In this document: positions 7,773 to 15,814 of the stretch, one piece after another
Layout of the letters: each line of letters opens with the position of its first letter
Numbering within the stretch: position 1 is the stretch's first letter
Assembly (NCBI GenBank): GCA_005884765.1
Contig: VAZV01000139.1
Location: 1-50,363, forward strand
Length of the DNA stretch: 50,363 bases
Direction: 5' to 3'
From: Alphaproteobacteria bacterium
GTDB lineage: Bacteria > Pseudomonadota > Alphaproteobacteria > Rhizobiales > Xanthobacteraceae
Program-made: the position numbers and the translations under genes
Notes under the pieces: model-generated
The model's database searches: none
Seen by the model: the letters and a program-made list of their open reading frames with translations, nothing else
Told to the model about the DNA's origin: nothing

Positions 7773-8966
7773 CTACCTGCGCTGGTTATAGACGTCGATG
7801 CAGACGGCTCCGAGCAACACCAGGCCTTTGATCACCTGCTGGTAGTCGATGCCGATGCCGAGTATTGACATTCCGTTGTTCATCACGCCCATGATCATCG
7901 CGCCGACCACCGCCCCGCCGACACGGCCGACACCGCCATAGGCGGAGGCGCCGCCGATGAAGCAGGCGGCGATGACATCCAACTCGAAGCCCGTGCCGGC
8001 CTTGGGCGTTGCCGTGTTGAGGCGGGCAGCGAAGACAAGCCCGGCCAACGCGGCCAGAACCCCCATGTTGACAAAGGTCAGGAACGTCAGTCGCTCGGTC
8101 TTGATGCCGGACAGCTTGGCTGCCTTCGCATTGCCGCCGACGGCGTAGATCTGTCGACCGATTATGGTTCGCCGTGTCACGAAGCCGTAGAGTGCAATCA
8201 GCGCCATCATGATCACCAGGACGTTCGGCAGCCCGCGATGCGAGGCAATCAGGTAAGTGAAATAGAGCACCATGCCCGACAGCACCGCGCTCTTTGCGAT
8301 GAAGAAAACGTAGGGCTCGACCTCGATACCGTGTGACTGTTCGCGCGCGCGGCTCTTGGCGCTGGCATAGACCAACGCCAGCGCTAGCACGGCGCCAATC
8401 ATGAGCGACGTAGGATAGAGTGTGCCTGCGCCGGGAAGAAGCAGCTCCGGGATGAAGCCCGACGACAATTTCTGGAAAGTCGGAGGAAACGGTCCCACGG
8501 ACTGGCCCTGCAGCAGCGCGAGCGCAAGGCCCTTGAAAACCAGCATGCCCGCGAGCGTGACAATAAAGGAGGGAATGCCGAAATACGCAACCCAGTAGCC
8601 CTGGGCCGCGCCGATGGCCGCGCCCACCATGAGACAGGCGATAAAGGCTACGGGATAGGCGACATGATAGCGGACCATCAGCACTGCGGCGACCGCGCCG
8701 ATGAAGCCTGCGACCGAGCCCACCGATAGATCGATATGGCCGGTGACGATCACCAGCAGCATGCCGAGCGCCATGATCACGATATAGCTGTTCTGCAGCA
8801 CGAGATTGGTGAGATTGAGCGGCTGCAGCAGGGTGCCGTCAGTCACAATCTGAAAGAACAGCATGATCGCGAACAGCGATAACAGCATGCCATAGTTGCG
8901 CAGGTTGTTCTTGATGAACCCGCCATGCTGGCGTTGCTCGGGGAGCGAAACCGTCTTGTCCGTCAT
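7773..8966 (-). CDS. gguB: Sugar ABC transporter permease GguB (XylH/MmsB type)
   Basis: A 397-residue inner-membrane permease of the CUT2 class with about ten hydrophobic segments and the family motif VTGHIDLSVGSVAGF near residue 75. A GGAGG ribosome site precedes the ATG, which overlaps the GguA stop (ATGA). With ChvE and GguA it forms an importer for arabinose, galactose, glucose, xylose and related aldoses in Agrobacterium-type bacteria. The ending VCIDVYNQRR is typical of the family. The symbol follows from adjacency to a clear ChvE gene. Confidence 0.9.
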   Translation of the reverse strand: MTDKTVSLPEQRQHGGFIKNNLRNYGMLLSLFAIMLFFQIVTDGTLLQPLNLTNLVLQNSYIVIMALGMLLVIVTGHIDLSVGSVAGFIGAVAAVLMVRYHVAYPVAFIACLMVGAAIGAAQGYWVAYFGIPSFIVTLAGMLVFKGLALALLQGQSVGPFPPTFQKLSSGFIPELLLPGAGTLYPTSLMIGAVLALALVYASAKSRAREQSHGIEVEPYVFFIAKSAVLSGMVLYFTYLIASHRGLPNVLVIMMALIALYGFVTRRTIIGRQIYAVGGNAKAAKLSGIKTERLTFLTFVNMGVLAALAGLVFAARLNTATPKAGTGFELDVIAACFIGGASAYGGVGRVGGAVVGAMIMGVMNNGMSILGIGIDYQQVIKGLVLLGAVCIDVYNQRR

Positions 8967-10543
8967 GCCCGCAGTCCTCCCGTCCGCATGTCGCTTTCGT
9001 GCATGTCTTTCCTGTGGATCTTAATGTTACGCATGATGGCGCGCATGATCTTTTCCTGCGTCGCATCCGCGCCGGCAAATTCGCCGACAAAGGCGCCGCC
9101 ATTCATCACGCAGATGCGGTCGCAGATGCCGAGCAGTTCCGGCATTTCCGACGATATCACCACGATGCCTTTGCCCGCTTCCGCTAGTTCGTTGATTATA
9201 CAGTAGATTTCGTACTTCGCGCCGACGTCGATACCACGGGTTGGCTCGTCGAGGATAAGGACCTTGGGATCGGTCATCAGCCATTTCGACAGCACGACCT
9301 TCTGCTGGTTTCCACCGGACAGTTGGCCCGCCTGCTGATAGACGTCTGAGCAGCGAATGCGCATCCGGTTTCGATATTCGCTGGCCGCTCTGAGTTCACG
9401 GATGTCGTCGATCACCCATCGCGGGGCCACTTGGTCGAGGCTTGCCAATGTGACGTTCTTGCGCACATCGTCCGCAAGGATTAGCCCGAACTGCTGGCGA
9501 TCTTCGGTAACGTAGGCGAGGCCCGCGTCGATGGCCGCCCCAACGCTGGACAGATCGACCTCTCGGCCGTCCACCCGGACCCGGCCGCTGATATTGTAAC
9601 CCCACGCCCGGCCGAAGAGACTCATGGCGAACTCGGTGCGGCCGGCGCCCATCAAGCCCGCAATTCCCACGACCTCGCCGCTGCGCACGTGAAAATCGAC
9701 GTTCTTGATCACCTGGCGCTCAGGATGGAGGGGATGGTGCACGGACCAGTCCTCTACCACCAGGACGGTATTCCCGGTCCTGGCATGACGCTCGGGAAAG
9801 CGATGCGCGAGGTCGCGATCGACCATGCTGCGGATGATCCGATCCTCTTGCACCGGCTCGATTGCGCAATCGATGTTGTCGACGGTGCGCCCGTCGCGCA
9901 ACACCGTGATGCGGTCCGCGACGCGGGCGACCTCACCCAACTTGTGGGAAATCAGGATCGAGGCGATGCCCTGCTGGCGGAACGCAATGAGACGATCGAG
10001 CAGCGCCGCGCTGTCGGCCTCGTTGAGGCTCGCGGTGGGTTCGTCGAGGATCAACAGGCGCACTCGCTTGGAGAGCGCCTTCGCGATCTCGACAAGCTGC
10101 TGCTTGCCGACGCCGAGATCGGTGACCAGGGTGTCCGGCGACTCCCGCAGGCCGACTTGGGCAAGCAGCTCCCGGGTGCGCCGGTACACCGCGTCACGAT
10201 CGATGACGCTGAAGCGCGCCGGCGGATGCGACAGGAAGATGTTCTCCGCAATCGACATTAGCGGGATCAGCGCCAGCTCCTGGTGGATGATGATGATCCC
10301 GAGCGCCTCGGAATCATTGACGTCGCGAAAGTGCCGCTCCTCTCCGTCGAAGATGACCGTCCCCTCATAGCTTCCATCGGGATGTACTCCGCTGAGGACT
10401 TTCATCAGCGTCGACTTGCCGGCGCCATTCTCGCCCACCAGAGCGTGGATCTCGCCCGCCTCGACTACGAAATTGACGTCGCGCAGCGCCTGCACGCCTG
10501 CAAAGCTTTTGCTGACGCCGCGCATTTCAAGCATTGCTGTCAT
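8963..10543 (-). CDS. gguA: Sugar ABC transporter ATP-binding protein GguA (XylG/MmsA type)
   Basis: A 526-residue double ABC ATPase, the normal form for CUT2 sugar importers. The N-terminal half has Walker A GENGAGKST (residues 37-45) and Walker B LLILDEPTAS. The C-terminal half has a degenerate Walker A (GLMGAGRTE), the signature LSGGNQQKV and LILDEPTRGID. It powers import by ChvE-GguAB. The gene lies 84 bases after chvE, with a strong stem-loop in the gap, and is coupled to gguB by a four-base overlap. Confidence 0.92.
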   Translation of the reverse strand: MTAMLEMRGVSKSFAGVQALRDVNFVVEAGEIHALVGENGAGKSTLMKVLSGVHPDGSYEGTVIFDGEERHFRDVNDSEALGIIIIHQELALIPLMSIAENIFLSHPPARFSVIDRDAVYRRTRELLAQVGLRESPDTLVTDLGVGKQQLVEIAKALSKRVRLLILDEPTASLNEADSAALLDRLIAFRQQGIASILISHKLGEVARVADRITVLRDGRTVDNIDCAIEPVQEDRIIRSMVDRDLAHRFPERHARTGNTVLVVEDWSVHHPLHPERQVIKNVDFHVRSGEVVGIAGLMGAGRTEFAMSLFGRAWGYNISGRVRVDGREVDLSSVGAAIDAGLAYVTEDRQQFGLILADDVRKNVTLASLDQVAPRWVIDDIRELRAASEYRNRMRIRCSDVYQQAGQLSGGNQQKVVLSKWLMTDPKVLILDEPTRGIDVGAKYEIYCIINELAEAGKGIVVISSEMPELLGICDRICVMNGGAFVGEFAGADATQEKIMRAIMRNIKIHRKDMHESDMRTGGLRA

Positions 10544-10585
10544 AGAATTACGTCCCGCACCGCCAAACCGTCGCTCCGAAGTCGG

Positions 10586-10620
10586 GTCTGGCAGGCACGG
10601 TTCATCGGCGCCTGCCAGAC
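10586..10620 (-). other. Stem-loop between chvE and gguA
   Basis: A perfect 11-bp inverted repeat (arms 10586-10596 and 10610-10620, GTCTGGCAGGC and its complement) with a 13-base loop sits 7 bases after the chvE stop. No run of T follows on the transcribed strand, so it is not a classical terminator. Stem-loops behind binding-protein genes commonly stabilise the upstream mRNA and give more binding protein than membrane parts; that role is inferred here. Confidence 0.7.
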
Positions 10621-10627
10621 GGATTGC

Positions 10628-11701
10628 TCACTCGAACTGCGAGCGCTTGTAATAGCCGCTGTCAATCAGGGCCTTCTCCCAATTACTCTTGTAGACCACC
10701 ACCGGCTTGAGCAGATAGGACGGAACTACCTTGACGCCGTTGTTGTAGGTCTTGGTGTCGTTGACGGGAACTTCCTTGCCATTGAGCGCCGCATCGACCA
10801 TGTCCACGGTCACCCGAGCGAGGTCGCGGGTGTCCTTGAAGATGGTCGAATATTGCTCGCCACGCAGCATCGCCTTGATCGACGGCACTTCCGCATCCTG
10901 CCCGCTGACAACCGGCATCGGTTGATCAGCACCGCCATAGCCGACACCCCTCAGCGAGGATATGATTCCGATCGAGAGGCCATCATAGGGCGACAGCACC
11001 GCATCAACGCGCTTCTTGCCGTAATACGCGCTGAGCAGGTTATCCATGCGGGCCTGCGCGGTCGCGCCATCCCAGCGCAAGGTCGCAACCTTGTCCATAC
11101 CCATCTGCCCACTGGCGACCACCAGCTTGCCGCTGTCGATGTAGGGCTTCAGCACCGACATCGCCCCGTTGTAGAAGAAATAGGCGTTGTTGTCGTCGGG
11201 TGAGCCACCGAACAGCTCGATATTGAAAGGCCCTTTGCCTTCCTTCAATCCAAGCCCCTGCTCGAGCGACTGCGCCTGCAACACGCCGACCTGGAAGTTG
11301 TCGAAGGTCGCGTAGTAGTCAACGTTAGGCGTGTCGCGGATCAGACGATCATAGGCGATCACGGTGATGCCTTTGGCTTTCGCCTGCTTGAGCACGTCCG
11401 AAAGCGTGGTGCCGTCGATTGCCGCGATTACCAGCACCTTCGCGCCCTTGGTCACCATGTTCTCGACCTGAGAGAGCTGGTTGGGAATATCGTCCTCGGC
11501 ATATTGTAGGTCGGTGCCGTAGCCGCGCTCCTTCAGCACCTTGACGATGTTGTTGCCGTCATCGATCCACCGTGCAGATGATTTTGTAGGCATTGCGATG
11601 CCGACAGTCGGCTTGCTTTGTGCAAACGCGCCGCTGCCGCACGGCACGGCGGCCAGGCTCGCAAGCGCGAGCGCGAATAGTGTGGTCTTCAGCTTGAGCA
11701 T
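10628..11701 (-). CDS. chvE: Periplasmic multiple-sugar-binding protein ChvE
   Basis: A 357-residue periplasmic protein with a Sec signal peptide ending near AFAQ (residue 28). Stretches such as [33 protein letters not shown] and [16 protein letters not shown] match what I recall of Agrobacterium ChvE closely along the whole length. ChvE binds L-arabinose, D-galactose, D-glucose and other aldoses for GguAB, and in Agrobacterium also feeds the VirA sensor in virulence and chemotaxis. No vir gene is present here, so transport is the expected role. It lies 101 bases after the lactonase gene, room for its own promoter. Confidence 0.95.
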   Translation of the reverse strand: MLKLKTTLFALALASLAAVPCGSGAFAQSKPTVGIAMPTKSSARWIDDGNNIVKVLKERGYGTDLQYAEDDIPNQLSQVENMVTKGAKVLVIAAIDGTTLSDVLKQAKAKGITVIAYDRLIRDTPNVDYYATFDNFQVGVLQAQSLEQGLGLKEGKGPFNIELFGGSPDDNNAYFFYNGAMSVLKPYIDSGKLVVASGQMGMDKVATLRWDGATAQARMDNLLSAYYGKKRVDAVLSPYDGLSIGIISSLRGVGYGGADQPMPVVSGQDAEVPSIKAMLRGEQYSTIFKDTRDLARVTVDMVDAALNGKEVPVNDTKTYNNGVKVVPSYLLKPVVVYKSNWEKALIDSGYYKRSQFE

Positions 11702-11802
11702 ACTTCACTCCCTTCGGGGTCAGAATTGACTATGTGGACGACTGATCGAGGATCGCCGTTCTTCATCTCAGATCGCAGTACAAACTTCTCTTCGGTCACC
11801 TC

Positions 11803-12690
11803 CTATGCGCTGGTGAGTTTGACGTTCGGCTCCGCCCGCCCGCGTGCAGCCACTTCCAGCAGGAAGGTGCGCCCGTGCTCGGGATCGGCTGCGCACGCGG
11901 CCTCGTCCATGTCTTGCCAAGCCGACGTGACGAGCAAGCGCGATAAATCCGGCCCAACAAAGGCCGGGCAACTCGCCTGACGTGCGGGCACGTGCAAACA
12001 GCGCAGATGTTCGCCTTGAGGACTGTAAACGTCGATGCAGCCGCCGCCCCAGCGCGCATTCCAGATCAGGCCGTCGGCGTCGACCACCGCACCGTCGAGA
12101 CCGCCGACGCCACGATGATGCAGCAACACCTCTGGCGAGCCTCGCGGTAACCCCGTCGAGGGATCGAGGACCACGCGGTACAACACATGGTTCGCAGTGT
12201 CGGCGAAATAGCCAAGCGCTCCGTCTGGCGAGAAACAGATCGCGTTCGGAATGGTAACCACGGAGAAGAGCTGCGAGATTTCGCCGCGATAGAGTGCGTA
12301 GATCGCGCCGACTCCCGGCTCGGCCTTGCGTCCCATGGTGCCGATCCAGAACGTTCCGGAAGGATGCACCCGCGCATCATTTGATCGCGTGACGGCATTG
12401 TCCGCCTCGAGCGGGCGATAAAGCACCATCGAACCGTCGATGACGAACCGGAGATAAAGGCCGTCCTCCGCGACGATCAACTGCCGCTCCGCATCAATGC
12501 GCGCCAGCGCGCTCGCCATCCTGCCGAGCCGGTGGATGCGGACCTGTCCGTTCCCAAGGCGAGCCTCAAACAGCCGTTTCTCGAGGATGTCGAACCACCA
12601 GGCGGTGTCGGTCGTCGCATCATAGGTCGGCCCTTCGCCCAGATGGCAGCGCTCGTCGCACAAAATGGAAGTAAGGACCCGCTCCATCAT
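11803..12690 (-). CDS. SMP-30/gluconolactonase-family sugar lactonase
   Basis: A beta-propeller lactonase of about 295 residues with GEGPTYD at the N-terminus (metal-site Glu), NAICFSPDGALGYFADT and LDGAVVDADGLIWNARWGG. Members hydrolyse aldonolactones such as L-arabinono- or D-galactonolactone to the open acid, the step after sugar 1-dehydrogenase. The ATG at 12690 overlaps the stop of the mutarotase gene (ATGA); a second ATG follows at once. Upstream in-frame sequence lies inside the mutarotase gene and was excluded. The operon partners make arabinono/galactonolactonase the best guess. Confidence 0.85.
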   Translation of the reverse strand: MMERVLTSILCDERCHLGEGPTYDATTDTAWWFDILEKRLFEARLGNGQVRIHRLGRMASALARIDAERQLIVAEDGLYLRFVIDGSMVLYRPLEADNAVTRSNDARVHPSGTFWIGTMGRKAEPGVGAIYALYRGEISQLFSVVTIPNAICFSPDGALGYFADTANHVLYRVVLDPSTGLPRGSPEVLLHHRGVGGLDGAVVDADGLIWNARWGGGCIDVYSPQGEHLRCLHVPARQASCPAFVGPDLSRLLVTSAWQDMDEAACAADPEHGRTFLLEVAARGRAEPNVKLTSA

Positions 12691-13772
12691 CGCACCAAGC
12701 CCGCGCCAAGGAACCGATAGACGGTCCGATGCTGATAGACGCTGCCGGGGGCGAGACGCGCGCCCGGAAAATCCGGTCGATTGGGCGCATCGGGCCACAT
12801 CTGCGGTTCGAGGCAGATCCCATCCGACTGGCGGTACAGCCGTCCTCCCTTTCCGGCAATCGAACCATCGAGATAGTTTCCTGAATAGACCTGCAGGCCG
12901 GGCTGGTCGGTGAAGAGTTCGAGGGTTCGTCCGGACCGCGGCGCTTCGAGCCGAGCCGCTGGCTGCCCACCCGCGCGATCCAAGCAGAAATTATGGTCGT
13001 AGCCTTTGCCGTGCCGCAGTTGCACATCGTCGCGGCGGATCCGGGCACCGATTGTTGAAGGGGTGCGGAAATCGAACGGCGTGCCGGCAACCGCCCGCGG
13101 CGGTTCCAGCAGCGGAATCGCGTCAGGATTAATCGCGAGAAAACAGTCGGCGGCGATCGTCAGCCGATGGTCGAGGATGTCCGCCCCCGACGCGGCCCCT
13201 TCGAGATTGAAGAAGCTGTGATTGGTCAGGTTGACGACCGTGGGACGGTCAGCCCAACCCGCAAAGTTAAGCGATAGTTCGGCCGGACCGGTCAGACGAT
13301 AGGTGACGCGGACGTCGAGCCGGCCGGGATAGCCCTCCTCGCCATCGGCACTGACATGGGCAAGCGTCACGCGAGGCTGCGCGCCCCCCTCGATTTCCAG
13401 GATCTGCCAGAGTTGCCGGTCGAAGCCATCGATCCCGCCATGAAGCGCATGCGGACCGTCATTTGCGGCGAGTTGCACCACCTCGCCTTTGAGCACGAAA
13501 CGCGCATTGGCAATGCGATTGGCATAGCGACCGATGGTCGCGCCGAAGAACTTCCGATTGTCGAGATAGTCTTCAAGATCGTCATACCCGAGCACGACAT
13601 CGTCGCAGCCGCCCTCCGCATCAGGCACGATGAGCGCCTGGAGCGCAGCGCCATAGGTTATGATGCGTGCCTCGAAGCCATTTGCCGCACACAGCGTCAC
13701 GCGCTCAACCACGCGACCATCCGGCAACACGCCGAACACATCCCTTGCAACATTTGTCGCTGCATCAACCAT
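12687..13772 (-). CDS. galM: Aldose 1-epimerase (galactose mutarotase)
   Basis: A protein of 361 residues from the ATG at 13772; an in-frame TTG at 13778 overlaps the previous gene's stop and is less likely. Family features include YGAALQALIVPD, GRYANRIANARF, NDGPHALHGG (catalytic-region His), VNLTNHSFFNL and GLQVYSGN near the C-terminus. It interconverts the alpha and beta anomers of aldoses, giving the beta anomer needed by sugar 1-dehydrogenases, which fits its position directly after the dehydrogenase gene. Cytoplasmic; no signal peptide seen. Confidence 0.9.
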   Translation of the reverse strand: MVDAATNVARDVFGVLPDGRVVERVTLCAANGFEARIITYGAALQALIVPDAEGGCDDVVLGYDDLEDYLDNRKFFGATIGRYANRIANARFVLKGEVVQLAANDGPHALHGGIDGFDRQLWQILEIEGGAQPRVTLAHVSADGEEGYPGRLDVRVTYRLTGPAELSLNFAGWADRPTVVNLTNHSFFNLEGAASGADILDHRLTIAADCFLAINPDAIPLLEPPRAVAGTPFDFRTPSTIGARIRRDDVQLRHGKGYDHNFCLDRAGGQPAARLEAPRSGRTLELFTDQPGLQVYSGNYLDGSIAGKGGRLYRQSDGICLEPQMWPDAPNRPDFPGARLAPGSVYQHRTVYRFLGAGLVR

Positions 13773-13774
13773 GA

Positions 13775-14701
13775 TCAATCTTCGAAGGCTTCGACGATCC
13801 GCTGCCGGCCAAGCATGAAAGCGTCGGCGACGAGGCGAAGTGGCGTCAGGTCGACATCGCTGGTTCCTGTAGCCGTTAGTTCAACAAAGCGGCCGTAAAG
13901 CCCGCGATATTCCATTTCGGTCGCGTCGACCAGGACCTCGCCACCCGCGACCAGGCGGGTACCACCACCGGAGAGCTTCAGCGGCCCGGCATCCGTCTCG
14001 ACGAGAATGTCCCAGCTCTGCGGACCGGTCTGCCGAAAGTCGAACGCAGCGTCGATCGGCAGACCTTCCGCATCGCCCAGCGAGAGGCGCGCTGCGATCG
14101 GTGCTTCGCGATTAGCGGGAAAATAAAGCTCGGCCGCCGTCACGAACAGCGGCTGCGGCAGGATGCGGGTGAGAATCGAGAGCGCATTGATGCCGGGGTC
14201 GAAAACACCAAGCCCACCCGGTTCCCAGATCCAGCTCTGTCCCGGATGCCAGACGCGGACATCCTCCTTCCAGCTGATGCTCACTGAAGCGATGCGACGC
14301 GGCGTGAGCCAGCGCCGGGCCGGCTCGACCGCTGGCGCGAAGCGCGAATGCCAGGTCGCGAAAAGCGTTCGGCCAGATCGCACAGCCAAGGCGATCAAGG
14401 GATCGAGTTCGCTTACGCTCGCACCTGGCGGCTTTTCCAGCATCACGTGCTTTCCGGCCGCGATCGCTGCCGCTGCCTGGGCGCGCCGGACCTGCGGCGG
14501 GGTGCACAGCGCCACCGCATCGATCGGTGGACCATCGCGCAGCAATTCCTCAAGGGTCCTGAAATGCGGCAAATCCGGGAGCGATGCGTTGCGGCTTGCG
14601 ATCGCGGCAAGCTTCACGCCATCAGTCGCGCCGATCGCGGGCACATGCTGATCGCGCGCGATCTTGCCGAAGCCGACAATGGCAACGCGCAGCGCCGTCA
14701 T
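13775..14701 (-). CDS. Gfo/Idh/MocA-family L-arabinose/D-galactose 1-dehydrogenase
   Basis: A 308-residue NAD(P)-dependent enzyme. The Rossmann motif GFGKIA spans residues 10-15, EKPP has K90, and GVFDPGIN supplies D168 and N172, the same positions I recall as catalytic in Azospirillum L-arabinose 1-dehydrogenase. It oxidises the aldose at C1 to the lactone, the first step of the non-phosphorylating route. The ATG at 14701 overlaps the GntR stop (ATGA); longer in-frame sequence runs back inside the regulator gene and was rejected. Close relatives are annotated D-galactose 1-dehydrogenase, and many enzymes accept both sugars. Confidence 0.88.
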   Translation of the reverse strand: MTALRVAIVGFGKIARDQHVPAIGATDGVKLAAIASRNASLPDLPHFRTLEELLRDGPPIDAVALCTPPQVRRAQAAAAIAAGKHVMLEKPPGASVSELDPLIALAVRSGRTLFATWHSRFAPAVEPARRWLTPRRIASVSISWKEDVRVWHPGQSWIWEPGGLGVFDPGINALSILTRILPQPLFVTAAELYFPANREAPIAARLSLGDAEGLPIDAAFDFRQTGPQSWDILVETDAGPLKLSGGGTRLVAGGEVLVDATEMEYRGLYGRFVELTATGTSDVDLTPLRLVADAFMLGRQRIVEAFED

Positions 14702-15474
14702 AGCCAGTCTACCGATTCGACGTTCACGCTGGCGCCGGTTGCTGCTGGCGTGGCCGAGGGTGCTTCGTGCCGACGCATACCATTGTGAATAACCTCGACG
14801 ATGGCGGCCGCAGCAGCTTCGGCATCCCCGGCCGCGATCGCGTCGACGATGCGCTGGTGCCACAGCAATACCGTCTCACGATCCTGCCGCTCGACCGGTG
14901 CACTGAGGAGGAACGATGCACGTAACGCCGCCTCGATCACGTTTCCGATCGAGCGCATGAACAGGTTGCCGGAGGCGTTGACGACGGCGATGTGCAGGGC
15001 GAGGTCGGCGTCGGCGAAGCCGACCGAGTCAGGCGCCTCGCGCCGCATCCGGTCCATGCTGCCCTGAAGCTCCGCGATATCGGCTTCGGTGCGTCGCATG
15101 GCAGCGAGCGCCGCCGCGCGAGGTTCGACGGCGAGACGAATCTCCGCGAGATCGCCAAGGAAACGCTTGTCGATGCCCGCATCGAGATGCCAGGCCAGCA
15201 CGTCCGCATCGAACATGTTCCAGGCGCCGCGTTCCCGTACCACGGTGCCGACCCGCGCCTTGGTGGTGAGCAGCCCCTTGGCAACCAGCGTCTTCACGCT
15301 TTCGCGCAGCACCGGCCGCGACACGCCAAACATCGCGGTCAGTTCGGCGTCGCCGGGCAACCGCGCCCCCTCGTCATAGCGGCCGGCGATGATGTCAACG
15401 CCAATGCTGCGCGCCACTTCCGCGTGGTTGGAATGGGCGCGTCGCATGGGTATGACGATGACGCGCGATGTCAT
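14698..15474 (-). CDS. GntR-family (FadR/FCD subfamily) transcriptional regulator
   Basis: A 258-residue regulator. Residues about 15-80 form a winged helix (GRYDEGARLPGDAELTAMFGVSRPVLRESVKTL), and the rest is an all-helical FCD ligand domain with RLAVEPRAAAL and LHIAVVNASGN. An AGGAG ribosome site (15481-15485) fixes the start at 15474. It is the first gene of the operon and is coupled to the sugar dehydrogenase by overlap, so it probably controls its own operon; sugar acids are common ligands for such regulators. A palindrome about 100 bases upstream is the best operator candidate. Confidence 0.88.
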   Translation of the reverse strand: MTSRVIVIPMRRAHSNHAEVARSIGVDIIAGRYDEGARLPGDAELTAMFGVSRPVLRESVKTLVAKGLLTTKARVGTVVRERGAWNMFDADVLAWHLDAGIDKRFLGDLAEIRLAVEPRAAALAAMRRTEADIAELQGSMDRMRREAPDSVGFADADLALHIAVVNASGNLFMRSIGNVIEAALRASFLLSAPVERQDRETVLLWHQRIVDAIAAGDAEAAAAAIVEVIHNGMRRHEAPSATPAATGASVNVESVDWL

Positions 15475-15575
15475 GGCTTTGCTCCTGCCGTCGCGTTTCC
15501 CGAGTTGCGGTGCTATGACACCTTCCAGCGGCCCATTGCGGGCTCCGACCCAGTATTCCATCGAACCAACGCAAC

Positions 15576-15616
15576 GACTAGTCATATTATTTTACTATTT
15601 GCCATCCTGCGCTCAA
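15576..15616 (-). promoter_or_regulatory. Predicted promoter and operator of the arabinose/galactose operon
   Basis: Read on the - strand, TTGAGC (15616-15611) and TAAAAT (15594-15589) are separated by 16 bases, a fair sigma-70 pair. Directly downstream lies the palindrome GACTAGTC (15576-15583), at the expected start point. A repressor bound there would block transcription, consistent with the GntR gene being first in the operon. Both elements are short, so this is a prediction only. Confidence 0.35.
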
Positions 15617-15651
15617 CGCATCCACGATGCCTTATTCACCGCGAGGTTCGC

Positions 15652-15693
15652 ATGCCGGTAAATGGCCCGGAGAAGGCAAGCAGGGAACGCCGG
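15652..15693 (+). repeat. 42-bp direct repeat, copy B (start of a 23-codon mini-ORF, 15652-15723)
   Basis: The partner of 6619-6660, 35 of 42 bases identical, with the same MPVNGPxKAxxERR reading. After the shared part the peptide diverges to a basic tail and stops at 15723. The copy lies upstream of, and divergent from, the GntR gene. No clear ribosome site precedes its ATG. Confidence 0.55.
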
Positions 15694-15814
15694 CGCACAC
15701 ATCGTGCACACGCTCCCCTCTAACTCATTGAAAGAACTAAACTCTCGTTCCAATCAATCACGAGCAAGTTTAAGGTAGCTCCAGCCAGTGGGCTATCCCA
15801 TGGCATGCGCGTTT

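Larger units (their letters stand above)
15475..15814. other. 340-bp gap between the arabinose/galactose and polyol operons
   Basis: The gap lies between the GntR gene start (15474) and the PfkB gene end (15815). It holds the GntR ribosome site, the predicted promoter and palindrome, and repeat copy B with its mini-ORF (15652-15723). From 15724 to 15814 no gene, repeat or clear terminator was seen. Confidence 0.5.

Noticed and set aside
10283..11203. A 306-codon ORF opposite chvE and gguA
   Set aside because: It lies entirely antisense to two strongly supported genes and matches no family.
14992..15723. A 243-codon ORF opposite the GntR gene
   Set aside because: Mostly antisense to the regulator; only its last codons, repeat copy B, are of interest.
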